Assembly (NCBI GenBank): GCA_003255025.1
Contig: QANY01005078.1
Location: forward strand, 372,001 to 436,000
DNA length: 64,000 nucleotides
Direction of reading: 5' to 3'
Origin: Datisca glomerata
Lineage: Eukaryota > Streptophyta > Magnoliopsida > Cucurbitales > Datiscaceae
The translations under genes and the position numbers were made by a program. This document shows, one piece after another, positions 47,141-58,733 of this stretch (the first letter of the stretch is position 1; each line of letters begins with the position of its first letter). The notes below the pieces were generated by a model that was not told where the DNA came from, did not search any database, and saw only the letters and a program-made list of their open reading frames with translations.

Positions 47141-47178
47141 GATATGCTTACCCTTTCGTTCTCACAGACAGCGCCAAT

Positions 47179-48245
47179 TGTTGACGGCTAAATCTCCAAG
47201 GTGAGATCAAGTCAGCAATGTTTCTGTTCCACCTCTCTCTCCACACCTACAATGGGGGAAGATAAAGTAAGCGCCCAAGATGGGAGTGGGGTGGGCTAGT
47301 CTTCGTACATTAGCATACCTCTCCTCCAATGAGGTGCCTCCTCGAACCAGCCCCCCGGCTTCAGGCTTTTATGATTGTCATGGTGGGGTACGAGATAACA
47401 GATGACGACCTCGGGTGTCAGGACAGCCTGTCCTCGTATCGCACAATGTACTTCATCAGCTTCTATTGGACCGTCGTATTAAATGCTTATGATGACACCC
47501 TACTCGGCACAGGTTGACTGACTCATTGGGTAGTGGGCTTCATGATTCTTCTCATACCTCTATCTCTGATTGGCCTAGGTGCATTAAATGTATATGATGA
47601 CACCCTGCAAGCTTCTACTTCAGCCCAAGTGCCCTATTTAAACTAAGGCGGAAGATTCCCCACCCTGAAATCTTTCTCCAAGCGAGAACCTCTTTCTGTT
47701 GGGACTTAGTCAAAATATAAGTTGATTCACACAAGCACCGTTTGTAACCCTCGAGGGTCCCGAGACGCTTGGCCCCGAGGACAGTAAACTCCCCCGAAGT
47801 GCTAGGTCCTGGGGTGGGCAGTCTTCCCTGAGGCCTAGGCCTTGGGGCGGGTAAGCTTCGCTGAGGCCTAGGCCCCGGGGTTGATGAGATTCCCCGAGGC
47901 TAGCTTTCCTGAGGCCTAGGTCTCAGGGTTGATGAGCTTCCCTGAGGTCAATTCCCCAGGGTTAATGAGCTTCCCCGAGGCTTAGTCCTCGGGTTAGGTA
48001 AGCTTCCCCGAGGTCTAGGCCCCGGGGCTGATAAGCTTCCCCGAGGCTTAGGCCCCGAGGTTGATAATTCGGTGACACTCAAACACTTGTTCAAGAGTAT
48101 GAAAGGTCTTAGCCGCATTAGCGTGCCCTTAAAGGTTTTTTGTACGTGTGTGACACTCAAACACTTGTTCAAGAGTATGAAAGGTCTTAGCCGCATTAAC
48201 GTGCCCTTAAAGATTTTTTGTACGTGCCCTAAAATGGGTATAACA
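47179..48245 (-). repeat. Gypsy-2 5' LTR with an internal duplication
   Basis: Partner of the LTR at 42751. Its end carries a direct duplication of about 82 bp (48064-48146 and 48147-48230: tgacactcaaacacttgttc and following) that is single in the other LTR. The GC-rich block of gaggcctaggcc-type units lies at about 47770-48060. Confidence 0.85.
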
Positions 48246-48838
48246 CTAGTTATGATTTCCAAAGTATGATTTGTGCGTATTGAGTTTAGATTTGGGTGTA
48301 ATGAGATTTGTGTTAAGTGGTTGATTCCATGTTGAATATGTAATGATAATCATATAATGAGATATCCGTCGACGTAGGCAAATTACTTGAACCATGTTAA
48401 TTTTTTTTTGTTATTGTTAATTGAGGCTTTGATTATAATAGTATGGTTATATTTTTCTAACAAAAATATCAATGCTAAACTACACCTTTGTCATTGAATT
48501 TTGACCATTATTTTTGTTAATCTTAGTTTTTGAACTTATTTTGGTTAGTGATGCGATACAAATTATTTTCGTCAATTTAGTTCTTGAAGTTTGTTTTCCA
48601 ATTTAATAATTTCTACCTCGTAGCTAATTACATCTATCAAGTCACCATTATTCTAAGAGACGAGCCAATTTTAAATTATGACATTTCTGGTCATTTTTCC
48701 CCTCTAAGCTTTGTCGTACGGATATTATACATTTATCTAATTTAAAACTATGAAAAAAACGATTAATGAGGGATAAAAATAGGTTGTTTCGTTGTTCCAA
48801 TATGTTGAGAAAGATATGGATAGTTAGATATACAGAAA
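48246..48838. other. Non-coding spacer between two LTR elements
   Basis: AT-rich; no gene or element edge is recognised. Confidence 0.5.
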
Positions 48839-49610
48839 TGTTATTGAACAGGAAAAAAAAACACCTAAAACACTTGTACAGAAAGAACGCTGAAACGGGA
48901 GATCTCGTCAGAACGGGGAAGAATGCTAAAGTGGGAAACAATCACTTCTGGAACGGGATGATGATCGCTTCTGGAATGGGTGTCTATCGCTTCTAGAACG
49001 GGAGACAATCGCTTCTGGAACAGGTGACCATCACATCTGGAACGAGTGACTATCGCTTCTGCAACGGGGGAACTATCACTTCCAGAACGGGAGACCATCA
49101 CTACCAGACTTGGAAAAATAACAGAACGGGAACCAACATCTCAAGAACGGGAGATCATTGCTTCCAAAATGGGAACCGATATATCGAGAACGGGGAATCA
49201 TTACCTCTTAGACAGGACAGAACATCAGAATGGAAGGGAAGGTTCCGACTGACAGTCAAGTGATTGTGATTGATTGGCCTGAATCACAAGGAACCGCCAA
49301 GTGCATGTGACTGATTAAGTTGCTGAGGACAAAATAGCTGAAAGAAATGAGCATAATACATGCTCATGTAAAAAGAAAAAGGTGAGGACCTAAGCAAACC
49401 TCAACTAAAGGCATTGTCCTTCCTCTCTTCTCTCATCAACAATTATGTAAAATCTTTTATATAAATGAAAATCAACGATCTTCGCGTAGTTTTTCTCTCC
49501 TTTAAGGGTTTTCTACATAAATGATGGTGTCTGTATTCTCTCTTTCTCTCTTAATTATGAAATTAATCATTCATTCATAGAGGGTTTTCCATACCGAAAC
49601 ACCATTTACA
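48839..49610 (+). repeat. LARD-like 5' LTR with a ~21-bp minisatellite
   Basis: Between about 48895 and 49200 a unit like atcgcttctggaacgggtga repeats around ten times with variants. Compared with the 3' LTR, it lacks about 100 bp near 49350. Confidence 0.8.
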
Positions 49611-49924
49611 TTTGGTGCCTTCATTGAGAACGAGAGAAAAATTTGAAGAAATCCCGCCCATAATTTCAAAAACCAAATCAAACACCTCATCAACAACAAA
49701 AGCAGGAATAGAAACGACAATGGGTTGGAAGAAGAGATAGGAACGACAACAAGTATAAAACTGGAAATGAAACAGAAAACGGTAAAATCATTCCTTGCAT
49801 ATTTAGTTTGCTTATTTCTTTTACATCATTATCAACTTAAAAAAAAGAGGAGAAGAGAACTTATTTGACTCATGATAAATAATGTTTTGAGTTTTAATTC
49901 TAATTGGATTTAAAATTTTGAGTT

Positions 49925-50480
49925 GAAATGACCTGAGAACAGGAAAGTCCTGAGAACGGGAAAGTCATGAGAACGGGAACAGAAGTAGCTTGGCGATCGG
50001 AAAGTTCTGAGAACGGGAAGGAATTATCTTGGCAACAGGAAAGTTTTGAGAATGGGAAGGAATTAGCTTGACAACAGAAAAGTTATGAGAACAGAAAAAG
50101 TCCTGAGAATGAAAACAGAATTACCTTGGTAACAGGAAAGTTCTGAAAACGGGAACAGAATTAGCTTGGCAACATAAAAGTTCTGAGAATGGGAAAAGTC
50201 CTGAAACCGGGAAAAGTCTTGAGAACGGAAAAATCTCGATAATGGAAAAGGAAATGTCTTCAGAACGGGAAAATCTAAAGAACAGAAAAAGAAATGTCTT
50301 CAGAATGGGAAAGTCTGAATAACGGAAAAGGAAACATCTTCTGAAGGGGAAAGTCTTTGAACATAAAAGAAAAGTACTTCAGAAAAAAAAAAGAAATTGA
50401 GAAAAAAACTTCAAAACAAAAAATAAAACAAGTTGAGAAAAGAACTTCAGAACAAAAAAAAGTTGATTAAATACTTTCAA
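49925..50480 (+). repeat. Array of gagaacgggaa units in the LARD-like element
   Basis: The word gagaacgggaa or close variants occurs many times, often with agcttggcaacaggaaagttct between copies, then degrades into an A-rich stretch. The aacggga core is shared with the LTR minisatellite. Confidence 0.75.
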
Positions 50481-51042
50481 CTCAGTAAAAAGGGTTATGA
50501 CAATTTTCATGAAGAGTGCTCGAGAAAGAAGATTATATAGAATGATCAACTTCAAAAATTATACTGTATTTATTTGAAACCAACTATACAGTAAATCCTA
50601 TATCATCAGTAAGATGCAGAAGTCTACTTATTGAAGAAATTGACGGAATTCAATTTGGAGCTCTCAATCAAAACTTGTAACACGATGACGTGACTCTCTC
50701 TCTTCTTCGACAATGGAACTAAGGGCGTAAGTCCTTAGGAGAGGCAGTTCATAAGTTCTACTCTCATAAGAAAATTAAAACAGGGTCATAGTTCTACGAG
50801 AGGAGCCTAAGTCATTAGGAGTGTCTACGGACATAGTTCACAAAAGGAAAAAGAAAATATGGAAACAGCATAAACTTTACCAACAAATGTAGAACGTCAA
50901 ACTCACACTCGTGTGATGCAATTATGGAACAATATACTCACTCCTTATTCATTTAAATAAATTATTACGTTACTGTTCTCGTACAACATTCTTATCATAG
51001 ATCTTAACGTACGAGAGAAGGAAAATGAAAAATAAAGAAAGG

Positions 51043-51190
51043 AGAGAAACTCTATCAATGAGCCCGTAACAAAAGAAATGAGGAAAACTTTATCAATGAG
51101 CCAGTAAGAAAGGAAACGTGGAAACTCTATTAATGAGCTTGTAATAAATGAAGAGGGAGAAACTCTAGCAAGAGCTTGAAAGGAAACGGA
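51043..51190 (+). repeat. ~38-bp tandem repeat in the LARD-like element
   Basis: Units of the type gaaactctatcaatgagcc-gtaa-aaaggaaa; the word atgag recurs at 51058, 51096 and 51133. About four units. Confidence 0.75.
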
Positions 51191-51560
51191 CCCCTGATCC
51201 TAAATACCTTAAGTACATGAAAATTTATTCTCTACGAACGATGCTTTTTAAAGAAAAATGAAAATGGGCCTCTGATTTTAAAAAACTCAAGTCCATGAAG
51301 ATTTGTTGTCTACAGACGACTTTTTGTAAAGAAAATTGAAAATGGGCCTCTAATCTTAAAGAGCTCAAGTCCATGAAAATTTGTTGTCTACGGACGACAT
51401 TTTCTTAAGATAATTGGAAACGGGCCTCTGAGCTTAAGAAGCTCAAGTTCATGAAGATTTGTTGTCTACGCCCGACGTTTTCTTAAGAAAATTGAAAATG
51501 GATCCCTGAACTTATAAAAGACTTAAATTCATGAAGACTGGTATCTGTAGGCATCATCTT
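51180..51560 (+). repeat. 78-bp tandem repeat in the LARD-like element
   Basis: The word gggcctctg or its variants recurs at 51188, 51265, 51344, 51422 and 51500. Each unit continues with ctcaagtccatgaa and gatttgttgtctac, then gacgac-ttttcttaa. Confidence 0.85.
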
Positions 51561-51619
51561 CTTAAAATGAAGAACAAATCATTATACATCAATAAGTGAA
51601 ACTTATTAACTATAATGGG

Positions 51620-52472
51620 GGTAACTGAACAGGAAAAAAATCACTCAAGACACGTGTACAAAAAGAATGCTGAAATGAGAGATCTCATCAGAACGGGGAG
51701 GAAGAATGTTGAAGCGGGGAACAATCACTTCTGGAACGTGATGACTATCACTTCAGGAATGGGTGTCTATCGCTTCTGCAACGGGGGATAATCGCTTCTT
51801 GAATGAGTGACTATCGCTTCTGGAACAGGGGAACTATCGCTTCCAGAACGGGGGACCATCACTCCCAGAATGGGAAAAAACAACAGAACCGGAACCGACA
51901 TCTCTAGAAAGGGAGATCATCGCTTCCAGAACGGGAATCGATATCTCGACAATGGAGAATCACTATCTACTGAACATGATAGAACATCAGAATGGAAAGG
52001 AATGCTCAGGCTGATAGTTAAGTGGTTGTGATTGATTGGCCCGAACCATAAGAAACCACCAAGTGGCAATGACCGATTGAGTTGATGAGGACAAAACAGC
52101 TGAAAGGAATGAGCAGTGTAAAAACGTCCACGCCTGAAAGCAATCCCATCAACCGAAAGCATAGGGGATGTGATCATCCTCTTTTATTATTCTTTTTATT
52201 GTAAGGTTTATAAGTACAGGCTCATGTAAAAAGAAAAAGGAGATGATCTAAGAAAACCTCAACTAAAAGCATTGTCATTCCTCTCTTCTCTTATCAACAA
52301 TTATGTAAAATCATCTACATAAGTGAATATCAATGATCTTCCTGTGATTTTTCTCTCCTTTAAGAGTTTTCTACATAAATGATAATATATTTATTCTCTC
52401 TTTCTCTCTGTAAATTATGATATTCATCATTTATTCCTATAGGATTTTTCATACTGAAAAAAATGTTTTACA
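51620..52472 (+). repeat. LARD-like 3' LTR
   Basis: Matches 48839-49610, with the same tcgcttctggaacggg minisatellite at about 51720-51960 and the same end. It contains the roughly 100-bp stretch (about 52110-52215) missing in the 5' LTR. Confidence 0.8.
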
Positions 52473-53450
52473 ATTAAATTCTCAAATGATTAAGACAATC
52501 TCTAAATTAACTATTAGAGCATGGATTTTTCAATATCACAAAATGGTTCGTAAAAAAACTATATCTCACTTAATTATTAGAGGAAAGTTGTAGCATTGCT
52601 AGTTTCAAAAAACCATATCTCACTAGTCACTTCGTAATAAATTTAATTAAAAAACGTATGGTACCATATTACATTATTAGATTCCTTTCTTCTTCTTCTT
52701 CTATGTTGATTTTTCTTCTTAGATCTAATTTATAAACATAAACATAATATAAATACTATTATATTATTAGAATTAGTATTTTACTCATAATAAAAAAACT
52801 TTCTGATTTTGCTCTGAACATTCTCACATATCAACTACGAAATTGACTAGTAAAGACCAAAGTGATGTAAGATTCAAAGTTTTTTGAAAGTTTGACTAAA
52901 ATAAAAATAGTGATGAAAATTTAGGGATCAAAAGTGTAGTTTAACCTAAAAATAATAAGGAAAATAGAAATATTGTTTTTTTTTTTCATCAATATCAATA
53001 TTGAATTTCTATTGCGACCATGACATTTTAAATTTTGTGAGGTAAGGGGGTGGATGCACGACAACTGTAGGGTAAGGTGTCATGTCATCTCACGAGAGTA
53101 TGAGATCATACCATGGTGAGGATGTGGAGGATATGATAGGAATTCCAAAAAAATGAGTAAAAGCTTTTATCAACCTAACTTTAAAAGTAGGGACATGACT
53201 GAACCTAGGCCGTTATTGACCGAAGGCAACTCTCACGATTTTCTGCAGTTGGATTGTGAAATGAGTTTTATTTAATGAAAAGTACTTTTGAAATGCATTT
53301 TGAAAAAAAAATGAATTTTTTTAGATGATAAGACATTTTTAATTTGTAAAAAGACTTCTTTACCTTTTTTGTAAACAAAACAAGTCTCGGCTTTTTGAAA
53401 TTGTATAAACAAAAATAAATAAACTAAAAATTATTTATTAAAATCAAGTA
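52473..53450. other. Non-coding spacer
   Basis: AT-rich; no gene seen. The block 53040-53230 is less AT-rich, but no domain is recognised in it. Confidence 0.5.
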
Positions 53451-53901
53451 GTTTTTATTAGAGATGTCCATGAACCGGGGTGGGGATGAGGTGGGGCCAG
53501 GGGCGGCCTTCCTCGTCTCCATCCCCATCTTAATATAGTCACATCATTCCTCGTTTAAGAGAGGACATGGCGGATATGAAGATTCCTCATTAGGAGCGGT
53601 TACCTACGGGTTCTCATTTTTTATGTTTGAATATGTGTAGAATTTCTTAAAAAATTAAAATGAATAATTTCATAAGTAATAAAAAATTAAGAAACTAATG
53701 CCCTCTTCTTTCAATTGACAATTGTATGTTCTTACTTCTTACACAATTGCCTTTGGCTAAGAGAGACAATGTCAATTAGCAAAATTTGACGGCTAAGAAA
53801 CTAAGAGAGACAAGAATAATTAGCAAAGCTAGTATTAGGAATCTAGGGTAAAATAATGCCAACTATAAGAATTACGGACAATTAAATTATACCCCCATTC
53901 G

Positions 53902-53903
53902 AG

Positions 53904-53934
<31 letters not shown>

Positions 53935-54162
53935 ACTCATTCTCGCTCTCTCTATCTCTCTCTCTCTAACTTTCTCTTTTTATCTCTCTCTCCCCCTCTC
54001 GCTCTCTCTCTCCCCCTCTCACTCTCTCTTAGCCTATCTCCCCCCTCTCTCTATATATCCCTCTCTCTCTCCCTCTCTCTCCCTCTCCCTCACTCTTTCT
54101 CTCTCTATATTGCTCTCTATCTCCCCCCACTCTCTCTATCTCCATCTCTCACTCTCTCTCTA
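53902..54162. repeat. Polypyrimidine (CT)-rich tract
   Basis: About 260 bp of ctctctct with few purines. It faces the GA tract at 54301 across a spacer of about 138 bp. Confidence 0.95.
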
Positions 54163-54300
54163 ACTTATGAGTAATGCAATACAAATAATAATTATTTGAT
54201 ATGGTTGAAATTAAATTGGATTTAAGTAGACCAAGAAAGTGAAGTAAATGACAATTGTAGAGTAGGAAACTAACTTAATACCAATGAGATACCCAATGAA

Positions 54301-55163
54301 AATGGGGGAGAGAGGGAGAGATAGGGGGAGAGGGAGAGAGTGAGAGAGTGAGAGAGGGGGGAGAGAGTGAGTGAGTGAGAGAGGGGAGAGAGAGTGAGAG
54401 GGAGAGTGATACAAAGGCAAAGAAAGATAATGAGAGAGAGAAAGAGAGAGAAAGAGAAAGAGAGAAAGAGAGAGCGAGAGACAGAGGGGGGGAGAGCGAG
54501 AGAGATAGGGGATAAACAGAGAGTGTGTATGTGTGTTAGAGAGAGTGAGAGTGTGAGAGAAATAGAGGGAGACAGACAGATAGAGAGAGAGAGATGGAAA
54601 GAGAAGAAAGAGAGAGAGTGTGGGAGAGTGAGAGTGAGAGATAGAGAGTGTGGGAGAGTGAGAGTGAGAGATAGAGAGTGAGACAGAGAGAACAAGAGTG
54701 AGAGAATGAGAGAGGGAGTGGGTGAGAGGGAGACGGAGAGAGAGGGGGGAGAGAGAGAACAGGAGCAAGAGAGAGAGGGAGACATAGAGAGGAAGGGGGG
54801 AGAGAGATAGTGAGAGACAGCGAGAGAGAAGAGAGAGACTGAGAGAGAGAGAAGATAGAGAGAGAGAGAGTATGAGAGCGAGAGAGAGAGAAACATAGAG
54901 AGAATGAGAGAGAACGAGAGAGTGAGAGAGAATGAGCGAACAAGATAGAGATAGGGAGAGAGAGAGAAAGAGAGTGGGATAGCGACAAAGAGAGAGGGCG
55001 GGAGAGAGAGAGTGAAAAAGTGATTGATTGAGAGAGAGAGAGTGAATGTGTGTGGGCGGGAGAGTGACAAATAAAGAGAGAGAGACCGAGACACACACAT
55101 ACAGAGAGCGAGAGAGAGCGAGAGAGGGGGGAGAGGGAGGGAGGGAGTCAGCGAGGGAGAGTA
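54301..55163. repeat. Polypurine (GA)-rich tract
   Basis: About 860 bp, mostly gaga with scattered t and c. Its long minus-strand open frames are Ser/Leu repeats caused by the repeat. Confidence 0.95.
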
Positions 55164-55453
55164 TGGTTTATACATATATTTCCTTTCCGATTTTTGAAAG
55201 TGAATAAAGCTTATAAGTTTAATGTGTAAAAAATATATTGAAATATTAATAAAAATAATTAGGGCGAGGATGGGGCGGGTAATGGTGCGGGGACTATTAT
55301 ATATGTTCTTGCCCCAATACCCACATGGGTTTTTATACAAATGTCCCCTATCCACCTCCATCACTCATTTATCCATCAAAATCCCAACTCATTAGGAGAG
55401 AGTCCCCACGGGTTTAGGGACCCACGGATAATTTGGACATCCCTAGTTTTTGT

Positions 55454-57690
55454 AAATTATTTACTATGAGCAAGTAGTTATATGATTATAGATTAAAAAG
55501 AATAAATTAAGGCACAAACTATTTGATCTAAGCAAATTATTTATATAAACTCGTTTGATCAATCTGAATAAATAAAAATCAATGCAAAAGCTACTTACTA
55601 AGAGCGAGTAGTTTTTTTAACAAACACAAATTAAAAAGGCAAAAGTTATTTGCTTAAATCAAGTCATCATTAATGAGAAATAGCATAAAAGTAATTTTAC
55701 AGTAAAAAAAAGATTTTGAATTCTTGATTTTAAAAGAACTCAGTTCATTTCTCTGATTTGACTTTTTAAATGAATTTTTTTCCTAAAAGCTCTTATGAAA
55801 GAGGAAAGAAGTAAAAGTGGACTCGGAGAAATGAAAATAATTAACTCAATTGATCGGAATGAATATTGAACTCGATCTAATTCGAGATTTAAAATAAATT
55901 CTGATTTTTCATTGAAAAATAATAAAGTAAATTTGACGTTAAATGATAATGATGATAACAGTTTTTCGACTGTTTTTTCTAAATTAAATTTTATCTATTA
56001 TGAAAAAATCTTTCTAAGTCTAATTTTTTTAATATAAATAATCGAGGAATCTAAAAAAATCTTGTTTGTCTTGTGGTGAAACCTTTGTTTAACTTCGCCA
56101 TGGAGTTTTGAAAGATGACTAGTTTGGGTTTCTCCATGATAATCAACATAAATCAAAATCATAATATTGAATCTAAAATAGAGATTTTTACCTTAGCGGT
56201 CTAAAGTCCTACACATAACTTTATGTGTTAATTACCAAAAAAAAAAAACATTTTATATGTTAATTAAATAAATAAACAGAGAAAAAGCGTCTAAATAGTC
56301 CCGTTTTGAAATTGTTTCTAAATGGCCATTTTTGTTTTCAAATTGACTAGATAATTTGGTTCATTAAATTTCAAAAACATTCATATACTCTCCTACGTTT
56401 TAACATTAAAAATTTCATCAAATTGATTGACGTGAATGTTGATATATCCATTAACTGGGCGATGACTAAACGTGACGCGGTTGCTCTTTGGCTCATCAAA
56501 ATGTATTATTTGACCCTCTACTTCGGCATGACCCTCCATTTCTGAGGACCCCTTCGAGTCGCTAACCATCTTCATTGGCATCATGTGCCGTCTATGGCAG
56601 ACCATGGCTGCATGGAGAGAGAATAAGCGTACTAAATCGTAGTCAGCCAAAACAGCAAAGCGAATAATCTCTAGTAAGCATCTAGTTAGCGTTCACGTCA
56701 ACCAACCTGACGCAGAACGACGATAAAACTATATAAAAATATTTTTGAAAGGTAAATGACCAAAGCAAATGACCAGTTAGAAACAATATGAAAAACAGTG
56801 AGACTGTTTATGAGCATTTTTCAAAACAGGAAAATAATTATTATATGTTCCTGTTTAATACTCTCAACATATTCAGAAAAGGAAAATCATGTGTTAAATA
56901 GTTTTACTGCAAAATTACATATATGATCCACCCAATTATCTAATTATATATTTAACCTAGTTTTCTTACTACTTAGATGCAAAAATCAACGTAATATACT
57001 TCTTATCTGTAAATGGGTAAGTCTCTTTAAACAGAAAAGTTAGGTTATATATATATGCTTTTGTATTTAGCAACTTTAGTAGTCTAATCGTTCTATCTTA
57101 CATGTAAAATAAGTACGGATGTCACCGAACTGAATCGTTCAGTTCAATCATAATTTATTCCAAATTATATACTAACTAAACAATTCAATCACTTATTCAA
57201 GTTTAAGGTTGTAGATGTTTCATTTCATCAACTAGGCACCTACGTATAGACAAAATGGAACTCATATGGCATTTATTCAAATTTTCTTTTCATTTGGAAC
57301 TAAGCAGAAACTAAAATACCAGTATAAAAGTGAAACTATAGTTGTGAATCAATGAGTTACTTGGTATAGATAATTAAATACCGTACATTACAACTGGGTA
57401 GCTCTAAATACCAGACAAGAGTTGATTGTTTTGACTTCTAGCCATAAAGAAATGAATATTTTAGGTAGGACTATTCTTTTTACAATAATTAAGCTTCAAT
57501 ATTATTCTTAAAATTTATTAAATATCTCAAGTCAATCATTGATGAGAATCTTATAAAATGATTATGAATAATTAAATTAAATTTGAGTGTTAAAAAAGTG
57601 TCTGTTAAAACTTTGAGATTAAGAAAACTTAGTTTTGGTGCTTGAAACAGATAATTGAAAATTCAAATTAAAGAAACTCTCATTGTGTTC
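55454..57690. other. Non-coding AT-rich region
   Basis: The phrase gagcaagtagtt or gagcgagtagtt occurs at about 55467 and 55602, close to a related caagtagttttt just outside the left end of the hAT-like element. The minus-strand open frame 56393-56650 (85 aa) has no recognisable domain and no intron or promoter support. Confidence 0.5.
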
Positions 57691-57905
57691 ACAAACAATT
57701 TTCTTGTAAAATTTCAGTGTGTAGAAATAGACAGCACAAAAATTTCAGTTTACACAAACAATTTTCTGTAAAATTTCAGAACCTAGGGCGTGTTTCTAAC
57801 AATCCAGATACAAGCGTAATGAATGGGGAGAAGGGGAAAAGTCGTGAAAACTGTACAAAACCCAAAAATTACACAAACAATTTTCTTGCAAAATTTCAGT
57901 ATGCA
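57690..57905. repeat. Repeated acacaaacaattttctt / gtaaaatttcag phrase
   Basis: The phrase cacaaacaattttctt-g-aaaatttcag occurs three times, at about 57691, 57754 and 57872. The interval is uneven, so it is a degraded tandem repeat. Confidence 0.7.
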
Positions 57906-58399
57906 AAAATTAGTCTTCAACCTCAGAGATTTCATATTACACAGAATGCAGAATTTCCTTGAACAAGAAACTCACACCTTAGTCCGAGCTCGCGAAGAAG
58001 AAGATCAACTTTCTCTTTGCAAGAAAATTATTTGTGTAATTTTAAGGGGGTTGCGAAGAACAAGACTTGTCGAAGGTTGACAGATAGAGCGTGTGGCTTG
58101 TGGATAGCAAGTCACTTGTGAACTTCTAGATTTTGAGAAATTTAGAGATTTTAAGAAATTTGAGAATTTTTAGGGATAGTAGGGTTTTTAGTTGATGGGG
58201 TTAAAAAAATTATGGCCAAAACTGAAAATAAAAGGCTAAAACTTAAAACATAGTGGGTAACAATTGAAAATTGAGTGCGGTTAAACTAAAAAAAAGGTAA
58301 AAAAAATCCCTACTAAAAATTAATAATCTTTTGTTGAGTGGGGTTACTTGACCCCACCCTCATACAAGTGGCCCAACCACTACTTACAATGTTTGTGTC
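57906..58399. other. Non-coding sequence next to copia-3
   Basis: Short open frames (57717-57962, 57823-58080) overlap the preceding repeat and show no domain. Confidence 0.4.
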
Positions 58400-58733
58400 T
58401 TGAGATATGCTATTTTTCCTTTTTTTCTTATTTTTTAACAAAAGATGAATGCTAACAAAGTATACTTATGAAAAGGTTGGAGAAAATCATGTTTAACCGC
58501 CTCAAATCACAAGTAAAGCAAATCAACCTCATGCATTACATGAATAAGGTTATTGTATTTACACTTTAAGCTTTTACTTACAATCAATAACCATATAAAC
58601 TCAACTTATAAGAGAATAGTGAGACTGAAGTTAGTTAGCTCATGAACCAAGCCGAGAGCTCCTTTCAATCTATCAAGAGTGAAGAGTAGAGAGCATAGAT
58701 TCTATCATCCCCTCAAGTGAAATGGGCAGATAA

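Larger units (their letters stand above)
42751..48245 (-). mobile_element. Gag-only Ty3/gypsy element 2 with internal satellite arrays
   Basis: LTRs 42751-43880 and 47179-48245 both run tgttgacg to ggtataaca and are flanked by ctatt (42746-42750) and ctagt (48246-48250), a near-perfect 5-bp duplication. On the minus strand the 5' LTR is followed at 47178 by attggcgctgtctgtgagaa, a primer-binding-like site, then gag (about 47140-46421). A purine tract (ggaagttgggggcaac) precedes the 3' LTR at 43881. No protease, RT, RNase H or integrase is present; instead 44095-46400 is tandem repeats. This fits the class of gag-only elements (TR-GAG) that depend on other elements. Confidence 0.85.
48839..52472 (+). 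mobile_element. Non-coding LTR element (LARD-like) full of tandem repeats
   Basis: Direct LTRs at 48839-49610 and about 51620-52472 both begin with a gaacaggaaaaaa phrase and end in tttaca. A primer-binding-like site (tttggtgccttcattgagaa) starts at 49611, and a purine tract (ataatgggggt) precedes the second LTR, so the orientation is plus. The 2 kb between have no recognisable gag or pol and consist mainly of three tandem arrays. This fits a large retrotransposon derivative mobilised in trans. Flanks agaaa and attaa do not form a clear duplication. Confidence 0.75.
53459..55445. mobile_element. hAT-like non-autonomous element filled by CT and GA tracts
   Basis: The ends are inverted repeats: left tagagatgtcca, right (minus strand) tagggatgtcca. 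The flanking octamers gtttttat (53451-53458) and gtttttgt (55446-55453) match at 7 of 8 positions, as expected for hAT. The subterminal parts are GC-rich (gggtggggatgaggtgggg at the left, gaggatggggcgggt at the right). No transposase is visible. More than half of the 1987 bp is simple repeat. Confidence 0.65.

Noticed and set aside
48895..51560. Repeat-spacer pattern resembling a CRISPR array
   Set aside because: Units are degenerate, contiguous minisatellite copies between LTRs in a plant genome, not identical repeats with unique spacers.
54211..55364. Long minus-strand open frames rich in Ser and Leu (295 and 364 aa)
   Set aside because: They are translations of the GA-rich tract; any frame of a two-letter repeat stays open. 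No domain, promoter or splice evidence.
56393..56650. 85-aa minus-strand open frame
   Set aside because: No recognisable domain, no splice sites or TATA box in support; left as unassigned non-coding DNA.
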